A model generated the notes under the pieces. It was not told the DNA's origin. It did no database searches and saw nothing but the letters and a program-made list of their open reading frames with translations. Below are positions 32,886 through 42,414 of a stretch of 64,000 nt of DNA, one piece after another. The translations under genes were made by a program, and so were the position numbers. Source of the DNA: Chitinophaga agri (GTDB lineage: Bacteria > Bacteroidota > Bacteroidia > Chitinophagales > Chitinophagaceae); the NCBI RefSeq assembly GCF_010093065.1, contig NZ_CP048113.1:2852001-2916000 (forward strand), read 5' to 3'. Every line of letters begins with the position of its first letter. Position 1 is the first letter of the stretch.

Positions 32886-35800
32886 TTACACTTTCTCCAG
32901 CGGCAGCCTCACATAAAACGTCGTTCCTACTGTCAGTTGTGTTTCAAACCAGATCTCTCCCCTCGCCTGCTCAACAATATTCTTACACATAGCCAGCCCA
33001 AGCCCGGTACCGGAGTTTTTGGTTGTAAAGTTCGGGACAAAGATTTTAGGCTGTATTTCAGGCGGAATACCCTCTCCGTTATCCTCTACACTAACAACCA
33101 CCCACCCGTCTTCTGCCTGTGTCATAGCAATGGTTACATGCCCCTCTCTTCCTTCCGGTAATGCCTGTACTGCGTTCTGCAACAGGTTCGTAAATAGCCT
33201 GTTCATCTGGGTTTTATCCGCAAATACATAGAATGCCCTGCCGGGTGCTGCTAAATGAATATTACAATGCTCATGGCTCTGGTAAAGGTCCTTCAGTGAA
33301 TGCAGTACTTCGTTCAATAGTAATACTTCGCTGTTAGCTTCATCTATACGCGAAAACGCAGAGAAATCAGAAGCAATGTTCGCCAGGTGCTCTATCTGTT
33401 CCACCAGTGTATGCGCAACATTCTTGGAAAGCTGCTTTACGTTAGGTGCATCATTGTCGATAGCACGTTGCAGGTACTGAATGCTCAGCTTCATGGGAGT
33501 CAGCGGATTCTTGATCTCATGTGCGACCTGTCTCGCCATCTCTCTCCAGGCACCTTCTCTCTCACTCTTTGCCAGTCTGGCGGCACTCACCTCCAGCTTA
33601 CGCACCATCTTATTATACTCCTTCACCAGCGCGCCAATCTCATCATCCTTGTCCCACTCTATCTCATCATTCTGTCCCAGATTTACATGACGCAGTTTCT
33701 CCGTTACCAGCGAGAAAGATTTGGTAATGGAATTAGTGATGAGCAATGCGAGTAAACCTGCTATCAGGAATATAAATGCGTTGAAATTGATCAGCGCTAC
33801 GAGGAAATTGGAGATCTGCTGATTCAGTTCTGTCTGCGTAGCGAAATAAGGTACGTTCAGGTAAGCAAATATCTCTCCGTTACTGCCTCTTAAAGGTGCA
33901 TATCCGGACAGGTATTTCATGCCACCGATCTTCTCTTTCTGTATCCACTGGATCTTGGGTTCCCGGTACAACTGCAGGAAGGCATCCGGGTTAATCTTTT
34001 TGGACAACAGCCCTTTCTCTGTGATCAGTGGCTGCGTTGTTACCTGCAGATTGCCATCCCTGTCATAAATATTTATATCCAGCGCACGCTCGTCCGCAAT
34101 CTCCGCCATTGCCGATGTCAGACTCGCCTGGAATATCGGATCATAGAGGTCTTCCAGGTCATCAAACATGCGTTGGTTCTCAAAGACCTTTTCCACATCA
34201 CGGGACACCTCGTTAATGGTGCGGCTGAGCCTTTCCTTGTTCTCTCTTTCCGAACGGTCAATAAAGAACAGAATGGTGGTAAGACCCAATATAATAAAGG
34301 CAAATACGACAATAAAGATGATCGTACCGTGTACCTTCTTACGTATGCTGATATTGACCAGTGTACGCAGATTACCGATACGCATCCTCGCTTTTACCAG
34401 CAGGTCCAGCACCCGGTAGACGGCAATGATCAGCAGAAAAAGACAGAACATCCAGGCAAACAGTGTGATGAACTCGATGAACGTCCTCGTTTCCTTCACC
34501 ACGATCACCACTTTATCCTTTGAAGCTTTGTAGATCAGGCGGGAATAGCCCTTTTCTGATGCAACCGTGATCTCTTCCTTCGGAATATCGGAAGCATATA
34601 GTTTGACCGGAAAAGCAAAATCGTTGTTGTTACTCACCAGTTCTCCCTGGTCATAAATCGCATATGAATAGGCAGTAGATGACTCCTTCTCCGGATCGTA
34701 GATATCGCCGTCTACCAGCAGTTCCGGGTAGAGCCGCTGGGTGTTGATCACAGCCGGTGTCAGCTCATATATCAGATAACCAGCCGGCACGCCGTTACGA
34801 TAAAAATCCTTCCGCCCGATATAACTGTAATCGTTAAAACTGCGTTCATTGTAATACAGCTCATTCCCTATCAGCTCAGACCCCATCAGCATTCTACGGC
34901 TAAGGGTCGGAAAGGTAGACGTATCACCGCCATAGATAGGCTCGAAGTATTCATTGAAGGGATAAAAACCTACGTTGAAGCGCCCCAGGTAGCCTTTGAA
35001 ATATTTCTGTTTCAGCTCATTTTCCAACATACTTCTAGGCACACTTCTGCCGGTACTTTGCTGAAAAAAGAGCTGTAATAGTTCATCTTCTTCCATTTGC
35101 CGCGTTACATCGGTAAGCAGCATTTCTACATACGGGTCCTTCTGTTTCGACAATTCCACTGCCATACGTTCACGCAGGCTTACTTCTTTTTTATCATTGT
35201 AGTATACCAGTGCCGCAGAAGTGGTGATCGTGAGCAGGAAGAGCCAGAACAGGAAAGGCACCGTAGCCAGACTGTTCTCAAACCGGTAAGACAATACATC
35301 CAGCACTACCACATACAGGATCAGCCAGATCACCATCGCTACCGAATAGTAGATATCAGGGTTCTGTAACCGGAAGGCCAGCCATACAACGCCGACAATA
35401 GCCAGGAAGAGGTACTTTGTACGATGCCGGAAATTGGTCAGCTCATTCAGCAGATAGTTAATGATCTGTGAGAAAAACAGGAAGCTGAAAGAGATAAAAC
35501 CGAGTATGATAAAGCCAATGATACTATATTCATTCAGACTAAACGGATTCGCCACATCAAACGAGATCCTGGAGTCGATAACGAGACTCTGTATCAGTTG
35601 TGACAGGAACTCTCCTACCAGGTACATAATAAAGCTGGCAAGGATAATGACCACACGCTGTTGCCCCCGGTTAGTCACTTTGGGGGCTTTGATCGTCTTT
35701 ACGTGTTCCCGGAAGAACAACAGTAGCCAGAAACCCAACAGGACGTTCAGCAACAGGTCGCCCAATGAGCGGAAGACTTCATCCTTGGCATAGATAAGGG

Positions 35801-36650
35801 GGGTAAAAATGTTAAGTGTACGCAGATTGAACGGGAAGGGATATATATAGCTCAGCGTACGACAGAAGATAATGACGGCAAAGAGAAAAAAGAAGCCGTA
35901 TAGCGGGTTCTTTTGTCTCGCCAGCATAGTAGCAAAGAGATTAACAAAAATAAGTACACAGATACAACCTAACACGCGCAGTATCACGCTGAGCAGATTA
36001 GGTGGACCTGTATCCAGGGTACGATCGTAGTAAAGATAAAACAGGATGAGGTGCTGCGCATTCAGCACAGGGATGCCAGGTGGTTTCAGGTGGATGGTAT
36101 ATTCCATCCCCAGGGCAGGTTTATCAAAGAAATGATCAACCAGGTAATTGTTGCTGAGACTGTATTCCATCATAACAGGAATGACAGCCATAAGGTAGCG
36201 CTCATGCCCCTGTTGCCTGGATGGAAGCTTTTTGCAAATCACTTCATAGTAACCGTTTCTGAGCTTCAGGAAACGGATACCCGGCTCCAGGGGCGCCTGC
36301 CATTCTTCCGGTAATACCAGATTAGTACTCCAGTAAACGAGCCAGCGGCTGGCAGTGCTGCTGTCATATGCAAAGACATAAAATCCCTGCCGGGAAAGCA
36401 TTTTTTCCTCCTGTTCATTATGATCGCGGGAAAATATGTGTTCCATCAGGGTCGTATCTTCCGATAATTCCTGAAAAGCCTCTTCCCGGGTATGGATACT
36501 TTTCTCCAGACTGCGTTTTACGCCCTGTGGAGAGGAATAATAAGACCAGTAGTTGCTGAACAGGAATGAAAAGGTAAATAACCAGGCAGCAATGATCAGT
36601 AAGTATCCATGGCGGATGAAAAAAAATCTTATTTCTTTGATATCCAGCAA
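32886..36650 (-). CDS. very large NtrY-like membrane histidine kinase
   Basis: 1254 residues. The N-terminal half is membrane-rich: one helix near residue 20, about seven more between 210 and 490 (RVLGCICVLIFVNLFATML, VWLILYVVVLDVL). A large extracytoplasmic region (about 500-760) follows, then helices near 770, 810 and 1000. HAMP, HisKA (AHEIKNPLTPMKLSIQYL with the phospho-acceptor His), and HATPase (NLLQNAVQALPEG, DNGEGIPP, GTGLGLAMCKNI) form the C-terminus. The AHEIKNPLTPMK box is typical of NtrY, whose partners are NtrX-type regulators; none is adjacent. Starts 5 bases after mazG on the same strand, so they may share a transcript. Confidence 0.9.
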   Translation of the reverse strand: MLDIKEIRFFFIRHGYLLIIAAWLFTFSFLFSNYWSYYSSPQGVKRSLEKSIHTREEAFQELSEDTTLMEHIFSRDHNEQEEKMLSRQGFYVFAYDSSTASRWLVYWSTNLVLPEEWQAPLEPGIRFLKLRNGYYEVICKKLPSRQQGHERYLMAVIPVMMEYSLSNNYLVDHFFDKPALGMEYTIHLKPPGIPVLNAQHLILFYLYYDRTLDTGPPNLLSVILRVLGCICVLIFVNLFATMLARQKNPLYGFFFLFAVIIFCRTLSYIYPFPFNLRTLNIFTPLIYAKDEVFRSLGDLLLNVLLGFWLLLFFREHVKTIKAPKVTNRGQQRVVIILASFIMYLVGEFLSQLIQSLVIDSRISFDVANPFSLNEYSIIGFIILGFISFSFLFFSQIINYLLNELTNFRHRTKYLFLAIVGVVWLAFRLQNPDIYYSVAMVIWLILYVVVLDVLSYRFENSLATVPFLFWLFLLTITTSAALVYYNDKKEVSLRERMAVELSKQKDPYVEMLLTDVTRQMEEDELLQLFFQQSTGRSVPRSMLENELKQKYFKGYLGRFNVGFYPFNEYFEPIYGGDTSTFPTLSRRMLMGSELIGNELYYNERSFNDYSYIGRKDFYRNGVPAGYLIYELTPAVINTQRLYPELLVDGDIYDPEKESSTAYSYAIYDQGELVSNNNDFAFPVKLYASDIPKEEITVASEKGYSRLIYKASKDKVVIVVKETRTFIEFITLFAWMFCLFLLIIAVYRVLDLLVKARMRIGNLRTLVNISIRKKVHGTIIFIVVFAFIILGLTTILFFIDRSERENKERLSRTINEVSRDVEKVFENQRMFDDLEDLYDPIFQASLTSAMAEIADERALDINIYDRDGNLQVTTQPLITEKGLLSKKINPDAFLQLYREPKIQWIQKEKIGGMKYLSGYAPLRGSNGEIFAYLNVPYFATQTELNQQISNFLVALINFNAFIFLIAGLLALLITNSITKSFSLVTEKLRHVNLGQNDEIEWDKDDEIGALVKEYNKMVRKLEVSAARLAKSEREGAWREMARQVAHEIKNPLTPMKLSIQYLQRAIDNDAPNVKQLSKNVAHTLVEQIEHLANIASDFSAFSRIDEANSEVLLLNEVLHSLKDLYQSHEHCNIHLAAPGRAFYVFADKTQMNRLFTNLLQNAVQALPEGREGHVTIAMTQAEDGWVVVSVEDNGEGIPPEIQPKIFVPNFTTKNSGTGLGLAMCKNIVEQARGEIWFETQLTVGTTFYVRLPLEKV

Positions 36651-36655
36651 CTTCT

Positions 36656-37423
36656 TTATTTTTCTGATTTTTTCACTTCGTCCCAGAGCGCATCCATTTC
36701 TGTGAGGGACATTTCATCCAGGGCTTTCCCCTGTGTGGCAGCCATCTGTTCCATCTGCTGAAACCGGCGGATGAATTTCTTATTGGTGCGTTCCAGCGCG
36801 TTTTCTGCATCGACTTTAAGGAAGCGGGAATAATTCACCAGGGAAAACATGACATCTCCAAATTCATCTTCAATCCTGTCAGGATTGCTTTCCTGTACCA
36901 CTTCATGCAGTTCGTCCATTTCCTCTTTCAGCTTATCCCATACCTGTTCTGCATTATCCCACTCAAAACCAACCTTCTGGGCTTTTGACTGAAGCCGCAT
37001 AGCTTTGACAAGAGCAGGGAGTGATACCGGTACACCGCTAAGCACAGAGTCTTTTCCTTCTTTCAGTTTCAGTTTTTCCCAGTTCTGTTTGACCTCTTCT
37101 TCTGTCTCTGCCTTTACGTCGCCGTAGATATGCGGATGACGGTAAATGAGCTTATCACAGATGCCGTTAATGACATCGTCTATTGTAAACTGTTGTTGTT
37201 CTTTACCTATTTTAGCATAGAAAACGATATGCAGGAGCAGATCACCCAGTTCTTCTTTGATTGATTTCCAGTCCTGATCAGTGATCGCATCTGTCAGCTC
37301 GTATAATTCCTCTATGGTTTGCTGGCGAAGCGTCTGGATAGTCTGTTTCCTGTCCCAGGGGCATTTTTCACGTAAATCATCCATGATTTCCAGCAGGCGA
37401 TTGAAGGCCGAATTATTTTCCAT
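36656..37423 (-). CDS. mazG: nucleoside triphosphate pyrophosphohydrolase MazG
   Basis: Hydrolyses non-canonical or excess NTPs to NMP and pyrophosphate. 255 residues with two MazG modules: the first has the metal-binding ELGDLLLHIVFYAK pattern near residue 65, the second has EDEFGDVMFSLVNYSRF near 170. The start CPWDRKQTIQTLRQ is the hallmark of the MazG family. Cotranscribed with the kinase gene that follows. Confidence 0.95.
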   Translation of the reverse strand: MENNSAFNRLLEIMDDLREKCPWDRKQTIQTLRQQTIEELYELTDAITDQDWKSIKEELGDLLLHIVFYAKIGKEQQQFTIDDVINGICDKLIYRHPHIYGDVKAETEEEVKQNWEKLKLKEGKDSVLSGVPVSLPALVKAMRLQSKAQKVGFEWDNAEQVWDKLKEEMDELHEVVQESNPDRIEDEFGDVMFSLVNYSRFLKVDAENALERTNKKFIRRFQQMEQMAATQGKALDEMSLTEMDALWDEVKKSEK

Positions 37424-37509
37424 CTGTCAAATATAAAGAATTCCCGCAGGGGGAAGCCTGTAAGGGATTTTTGTTAATTTCTTTTTATTAAAGGATAGGG
37501 CATTTTAGT

Positions 37510-37517
37510 TACATTTG
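37510..37517 (+). promoter_or_regulatory. -7 element of tex
   Basis: TACATTTG, an exact TAnnTTTG; the start would fall near 37523, about 37 bases before the ATG. The leader holds the dyad CCGGTT/AACCGG (37521-37538). Confidence 0.5.
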
Positions 37518-37559
37518 CCGCCGGTTTTGGTTAACCGGAAAACGATTAATTTTTAGTTC

Positions 37560-39836
37560 ATGAATAGCAAACACATTGCGCTAATTTCAGCGGAGCTGAA
37601 CATCTCAGCGCGACAAGCGGAGAACACCATGAATTTACTGGCGGAAGGGTCCACCGTTCCCTTCATCAGCCGCTACCGTAAAGAAGTGACCGGTAGTCTG
37701 GATGAGGTACAGATCGGAAAGATCGAGGACCTGCAGAAACGCTACAAGGAAGTGGATGAACGCCGCGCTTTCATCATCAAAACCATCACGGACCAGGAGA
37801 AAATGACTCCTGAGCTGCTGGAAAAGATTGAAAGCACCTGGGCACTCACCGAACTGGAAGATATTTATCTGCCTTATAAACCGAAACGTAAGACCAGAGG
37901 TACGCAGGCTATTGAGAAAGGGCTGGAGCCATTGGCAAAACTGCTGTTTGAGCAGCAGGAAGGCGCGCCACTGACAGCGGCGGAAGGATTCCTGAATGAG
38001 CAGGTAGCTTCTACTGACGAGGCACTGAAAGGCGCCCGTGACATCATTGCTGAGTGGATCAACGAAAATGCTGAGGTACGTGACAAATTGCGTAAACTCT
38101 TTACCCATACTTCCAAACTGACATCGAAAGTAATTGAAGGAAAAGAGGAAGAGGGAGCCAAATACAAAGACTACTTCGATTTCAGTGAAGAGATTCACGC
38201 GATCCCTTCTCACAGGGCGTTGGCGATCCTTCGGGGTGAAGCTGAGGGATTCCTTTATGCGACCATCAATCCGGTGGAAGAAGAAGCAACCGATATCATC
38301 AACAAACAGTTCGTCAAAGGCAACAATGAAAGCAGCAAACAGGTAGAGAAGGCTGCTGCTGATTCCTACAAACGACTGCTGCGTCCTTCCCTGGAAAATG
38401 AATTCCGTGCGCTGACCAAAGAAAAGTCAGATACGGAAGCGATCGAGGTGTTTGCAGAAAACCTTCGTCAGCTACTCCTGGCGGCTCCGTTAGGACCTAA
38501 GCCAGTAATTGCGATCGACCCGGGTTACAGAACAGGTTGTAAAGTTGTAGCGCTGGATAACCAGGGTAACATGCTGGACAACGATGTGATCTACCCGCTG
38601 GAAAAAAACTACAAAAGAGACGATGCGGAAGCCCTGCTGAAAAAATGGGTGGAAAGATATGATACCGCTGCCATTGCCGTAGGTAATGGTACTGCTGGTC
38701 GTGAAACAGAAGAATTCGTGAAGAAACTCGATTTCGGTAAGAAAGTGAACGTGTTCATGGTGAATGAAAGCGGTGCTTCCGTTTATTCGGCATCGGAAGT
38801 AGCGAGAGAAGAGTTCCCTGATTTCGATGTCACTGTTCGTGGCGCTGTATCTATCGGTCGCAGACTGATCGATCCACTGGCTGAGCTGGTGAAGATAGAC
38901 CCTAAAGCGATCGGTGTAGGTCAGTACCAGCACGACGTCAACCAGTCAAGCCTTAAACAGAGCCTGGACAGAGTGGTGGTAAGCTGCGTGAACAATGTGG
39001 GTGTAAACCTGAACACGGCTTCCAAACACCTGTTGGCATATGTATCCGGTCTCGGGCCATCCCTGGCGGAAAACATCGTGAAATACCGCAAGGAAAACGG
39101 TGCATTCAGAAACCGTACGCAGCTGAAGAAAGTAAGCCGCCTGGGGGATAAAGCATTCGAACAGTGTGCGGGTTTCTTACGCATTGAAAATGGAGACAAT
39201 CCGCTGGATAACTCCGCTGTACACCCTGAGCGTTATGCCCTGATCGAAAACATGGCTGCAAAACAACAGTGTACTGTACAGGACCTGATGGCGAAAGAAG
39301 AACTGCGCAGGAAGATCAATCCAAAAGAATATGTAAGCGAAGAGGTTGGTCTGCTGACGCTGGAAGACATCCTGAAAGAGCTCGACAAACCAAGCCGTGA
39401 CCCACGTGATGAGATAGCTATCTTCGAATATGCGGAAGGTATCCACAAGATGGAAGACCTGAAAGTCGGCATGACACTGCCTGGTGTGGTAACCAACATT
39501 ACCAATTTCGGTGCATTTGTGGATGTTGGCGTAAAACAGGACGGTCTGGTGCATATTTCTCACCTGAGCAACCGTTTTATCAGCAATCCTAATGAAGCAG
39601 TAAAACTGAACCAGAAAGTGACTGTGACGGTACTGGAAGTAGATCCTTCCCGTAAGCGTATCTCATTATCCATGAAGGATAACGAAGCGCCACAGGCAGG
39701 GGGCGGTCAGCGCAGGGAAAGAAGAGAAGGTGGTAACAACAGCGGCAACAACAGCAAACCTGGTAAGCAGGGGGCGCCGGCACCACTGAACGACTTCCAG
39801 GCGAAACTGGCGGAACTGAAGAAGAAGTTCAACTAA
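37560..39836 (+). CDS. tex: Tex-family RNA-binding transcription accessory protein
   Basis: 758 residues, the normal Tex length. Domains: N-terminal helical region (LNISARQAENTMNLLAEGSTVPFISRYRKEVTGSLDE), YqgF-like RNase H fold (PVIAIDPGYRTGCKV, AVGNGTAGRETE), tandem helix-hairpin-helix (SKHLLAYVSGLGPSLAENIVKYR), and a C-terminal S1 domain (GVVTNITNFGAFVDVGVKQDGLVHISHLS). The final 60 residues are a Gly/Asn/Arg-rich, flexible tail. Tex proteins bind nucleic acid and influence transcription elongation or RNA decay. Single gene with a terminator at 39863. Confidence 0.95.
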   Translation: MNSKHIALISAELNISARQAENTMNLLAEGSTVPFISRYRKEVTGSLDEVQIGKIEDLQKRYKEVDERRAFIIKTITDQEKMTPELLEKIESTWALTELEDIYLPYKPKRKTRGTQAIEKGLEPLAKLLFEQQEGAPLTAAEGFLNEQVASTDEALKGARDIIAEWINENAEVRDKLRKLFTHTSKLTSKVIEGKEEEGAKYKDYFDFSEEIHAIPSHRALAILRGEAEGFLYATINPVEEEATDIINKQFVKGNNESSKQVEKAAADSYKRLLRPSLENEFRALTKEKSDTEAIEVFAENLRQLLLAAPLGPKPVIAIDPGYRTGCKVVALDNQGNMLDNDVIYPLEKNYKRDDAEALLKKWVERYDTAAIAVGNGTAGRETEEFVKKLDFGKKVNVFMVNESGASVYSASEVAREEFPDFDVTVRGAVSIGRRLIDPLAELVKIDPKAIGVGQYQHDVNQSSLKQSLDRVVVSCVNNVGVNLNTASKHLLAYVSGLGPSLAENIVKYRKENGAFRNRTQLKKVSRLGDKAFEQCAGFLRIENGDNPLDNSAVHPERYALIENMAAKQQCTVQDLMAKEELRRKINPKEYVSEEVGLLTLEDILKELDKPSRDPRDEIAIFEYAEGIHKMEDLKVGMTLPGVVTNITNFGAFVDVGVKQDGLVHISHLSNRFISNPNEAVKLNQKVTVTVLEVDPSRKRISLSMKDNEAPQAGGGQRRERREGGNNSGNNSKPGKQGAPAPLNDFQAKLAELKKKFN

Positions 39837-39862
39837 GTAATGCAATGAAGCAATAACAAAAT

Positions 39863-39899
39863 AGGCTGTCCGCGATGTGTGGACAGCCTGTTTTCTTTT
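39863..39899 (+). terminator. terminator of tex
   Basis: AGGCTGTCC (39863-39871) pairs with GGACAGCCT (39881-39889), followed by GTTTTCTTTT. Confidence 0.85.
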
Positions 39900-39930
39900 C
39901 AGATAATTTCCGTTAAGTAAGATGCCGTGA

Positions 39931-40443
39931 TCAGGACGGGAACTTCATTTTCCAGCGTTTCAGCTTCTCAGGAAAGGCAGAATCCCCCTTCTCACTATAT
40001 AGTTTTACGACGCCGTTTACGGCAATACCGATATAAATGATATCCCGGCGCATATCAATCGCCAGCGCTGCTTCGTCGGCTCCGCAAAAGTGGCGACGGC
40101 ACCCCTGGTTATAGAGCAGGTCATTTTCCAGTTCTACAGGCGGCGTCACATCAAAACGCTCTGTAAAAGCAGGATTTTCTGCATCCAGCAATGCCTTTAT
40201 ACGCGAGCGGAGTGGTTCCTGCTGCAGCATGCCTGTCTCAACAATATATTTACCTTCAAACTGTTCGAATGATTTCCAGGAAGCAACCTGGGTGGGTTCA
40301 ACGGTATCAGCGATGGTTATCATGGTGTCTGTTGCAGGCGGAGGTGTGTTTCCTTTCTCCTTACTGTCTTTATTGACAACCGGTTCTTTGCATCCTAGAA
40401 TACAGGCAGCGACGACATATAATACTGCCAGATGTTTGTTCAT
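39931..40443 (-). CDS. hypothetical lipoprotein
   Basis: From the ATG at 40443 (170 residues; another at 40449) the product has a signal peptide and a lipobox ending ILGC (Cys17). A Pro/Asp-rich spacer (about 25-50) is followed by a compact domain containing NQGCRRHFCGADEAALAID, with two Cys, and a stretch IIYIGIAVNG. No family recognised; the C-terminal domain looks like a small beta fold. Single gene, convergent with tex. Confidence 0.65.
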   Translation of the reverse strand: MNKHLAVLYVVAACILGCKEPVVNKDSKEKGNTPPPATDTMITIADTVEPTQVASWKSFEQFEGKYIVETGMLQQEPLRSRIKALLDAENPAFTERFDVTPPVELENDLLYNQGCRRHFCGADEAALAIDMRRDIIYIGIAVNGVVKLYSEKGDSAFPEKLKRWKMKFPS

Positions 40444-40524
40444 GGTCATGATCTCAAATACGAATTGCTTGCTGCGCATTACGATGAAACTTCCTGAGCA
40501 TGATTCGGCTCGTGATACGCAGGT

Positions 40525-41304
40525 TTATTTTCCTTTAAATACGGGTGTTCTCTTATCAACAAAAGCCTGCATGCCTTCTTTCTGATCTTCCGAGGCAAAC
40601 AGGAGATAAAAATTTTTACGTTCGAATTGCAGTCCTTCTTCAAGGGTGCTGTCAAATGCTTTCAATACAGATTCTTTAGCCATTTTCACTGCCAATGGAC
40701 TAAGTGCAGCTACTGCTGATGCCAACCGGATGGCTTCATTCAGGAAAAGTTCCACCGGTACGACCCTGTTGATAAGACCTGCATGTAATGCTTCTTCTGC
40801 GGTGATAAAGCGACCTGTTAATACCATCTCCATGGCCAGGGCTTTTCCTACTGCACGGGTAAGCCGCTGTGTCCCGCCGGCTCCCGGCATCACGCCGATC
40901 TTTATTTCCGGCTGTCCGAATCGCGCTGTTTCACTGGCTACGATCATATCGCAGAGCATGACCAGTTCACATCCCCCTCCCAGCGCGAAACCGCTTACTG
41001 CCGCAATCAACGGCTTTTTCGTTTTTTTTATTGTGTCCCATGTACTGAATTGATCAATATTATACATGTCTATGGCAGTCTTTCCCGCCATTTGTTTGAT
41101 ATCGGCACCTGCGGCAAATGCTTTTTCATTACCGCTGATGACGATCGCACGTACATGATCATCCGCGTCCAGCAACTTTAATGCGTCCCTGAGTTCTGCC
41201 ATCAGTTCAAGGTTGAGTGCATTGAGTTCTTTGGGGCGGTTTAACTGGATATGAGCCACGTGGGGGGCTACCTGCTGGTGTATGATTATAAACTGTGGTT
41301 GCAT
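40525..41304 (-). CDS. enoyl-CoA hydratase/isomerase family protein
   Basis: From ATG 41304 the 259 residues match a crotonase monomer. The open frame upstream overlaps the DUF3667 gene and is not likely used. Motifs: AFAAGADIKQMAG (oxyanion-hole stretch), KPLIAAVSGFALGGGCELVM and the catalytic glutamates in EIKIGVMPGAGGTQRLTRAVG. Both glutamates (E in the GGGCEL and GGTQRL regions) appear present, so hydratase activity is plausible. Starts 8 bases after the DUF3667 gene on the same strand. Confidence 0.92.
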   Translation of the reverse strand: MQPQFIIIHQQVAPHVAHIQLNRPKELNALNLELMAELRDALKLLDADDHVRAIVISGNEKAFAAGADIKQMAGKTAIDMYNIDQFSTWDTIKKTKKPLIAAVSGFALGGGCELVMLCDMIVASETARFGQPEIKIGVMPGAGGTQRLTRAVGKALAMEMVLTGRFITAEEALHAGLINRVVPVELFLNEAIRLASAVAALSPLAVKMAKESVLKAFDSTLEEGLQFERKNFYLLFASEDQKEGMQAFVDKRTPVFKGK

Positions 41305-41312
41305 TCCGTAAT

Positions 41313-42308
41313 TTACGGATTTAATACCGTCATTATTACCATAAATCCGATAAAAACGATCAGGAGTGTAACCAGGTAGGTAAGTGTCATCAGGAAGCCT
41401 TTCAGCAATGATTTCCCCCATGACTGACCATATGTATTTTTCAATGCTACTACCAGATATGCAAAGATAACAAGCAGTCCGATATCACTGATAACATGTG
41501 TATGGAACAGCCTGTCCAACGCCGCACAAAACAGGTAGAAAATAAAAAAGAACACATGAATATGTATAGAAAAAACGGCATGGTCTGCATAAAACCATTT
41601 CTTTTTATCGTACATCCATCTAAGATAGAGGGCGAAGAGTGGTAACAGCACAAACATCATCTTCGGATAATTGTGATGAAACAATTCCTCCTGTACTTCC
41701 GCTGCATGTTTACTTTTCTCGTCATCCGCAGTGATTCCGTTGGCTGACTTAAAATAATAAGACGCCATTCTACGTTGAATAATACCATCCCTGTACTTTT
41801 CGGGCAATGCTTCCTGCAAGGAGTCGTACTGTTCCAGGGTTGTAAAGGTATAAAGTCTTCTGAACCAGTCTTCTGTGGAAAGGTCGCCTGTTTTTACAGA
41901 ATCAGGCAGGCTGTCAAAAGATTCCCGGGCCTCCTTGCGGTTGATTTCCAGCTGAACTTTGGTTTTGTCGTCCAGCTTATCTGTATCCCCTTTGGAGGTT
42001 AATACAAAATACAGGAAGAAGAATACGAAGGAAGAAAAAATGTACAGCTTGATAGGATGTACGAATTTCACCCTTTTACCGGCGGTATATTCCTTCGTAA
42101 TATGTCCCGGCCGGGTTAGTAAATACTTGAAAGTCACCAGTGCTTTGGAGTCATAGTGGACCACATCAGCCACAAATTCCTTCACGAGATGAGCGAAAGA
42201 TTCATGGGGCATAATATTTTCCTGTCCACAGTTTGTACAATATCTGCCGGGAACATCCGTTCCACAGTTGAGGCAGTTTGTTTCTTTCCTGATAGGTTGC
42301 GTGTTCAA
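41313..42308 (-). CDS. DUF3667 membrane protein with N-terminal zinc ribbon
   Basis: 331 residues. The start codon is TTG (42308), which is needed to include the zinc ribbon: CLNCG at 13-17 and CTNCG at 29-33. It continues with HESFAHLVKEF and TRPGHITKEYTAGKR, the DUF3667 hallmark. At least four hydrophobic helices follow (LYIFSSFVFFFLYFVL near 130, FVLLPLFALYLRWMY, HVFFFIFYLFCAAL, and LTYLVTLLIVFIGFMVI at the C-terminus). Function unknown; widespread in Bacteroidota. Upstream lies a short tandem repeat and no ATG. Confidence 0.88.
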   Translation of the reverse strand: MNTQPIRKETNCLNCGTDVPGRYCTNCGQENIMPHESFAHLVKEFVADVVHYDSKALVTFKYLLTRPGHITKEYTAGKRVKFVHPIKLYIFSSFVFFFLYFVLTSKGDTDKLDDKTKVQLEINRKEARESFDSLPDSVKTGDLSTEDWFRRLYTFTTLEQYDSLQEALPEKYRDGIIQRRMASYYFKSANGITADDEKSKHAAEVQEELFHHNYPKMMFVLLPLFALYLRWMYDKKKWFYADHAVFSIHIHVFFFIFYLFCAALDRLFHTHVISDIGLLVIFAYLVVALKNTYGQSWGKSLLKGFLMTLTYLVTLLIVFIGFMVIMTVLNP

Positions 42309-42310
42309 GT

Positions 42311-42345
42311 GGTTGATAGGTTGATAGGTGAAAGGTTACAGGTGG
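42311..42345. repeat. degenerate GGTTGATA tandem repeat before the DUF3667 gene
   Basis: GGTTGATA twice (42311-42326), then GGTGAAA, GGTTACA, GGTGG. On the DUF3667 strand it reads CCACCTGTAACC... ahead of the TTG start and covers the ribosome-binding region. Confidence 0.5.
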
Positions 42346-42398
42346 TAAATATAAAAATTATCTTTACAGAAATGAACTGCTGAATGTTCCCTAATCAT

Positions 42399-42406
42399 TA
42401 TTTTTG
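42399..42406 (+). promoter_or_regulatory. -7 element of the 42415 gene
   Basis: TATTTTTG, an exact TAnnTTTG, 8 bases before the ATG at 42415. This puts the transcription start at or next to the start codon. A TTTG at the usual distance was not seen. Confidence 0.4.
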
Positions 42407-42414
42407 TATCTAAT

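Noticed and set aside
32886..36650. Two fused or frameshifted genes
   Set aside because: The 1254-codon frame is continuous; the membrane half, extracytoplasmic part and kinase half follow the NtrY-like order.
37635..38213. 192-codon minus-strand open frame
   Set aside because: Antisense to tex. The Tex motifs (RNase H fold, S1) are certain, and the antisense product is low in complexity.
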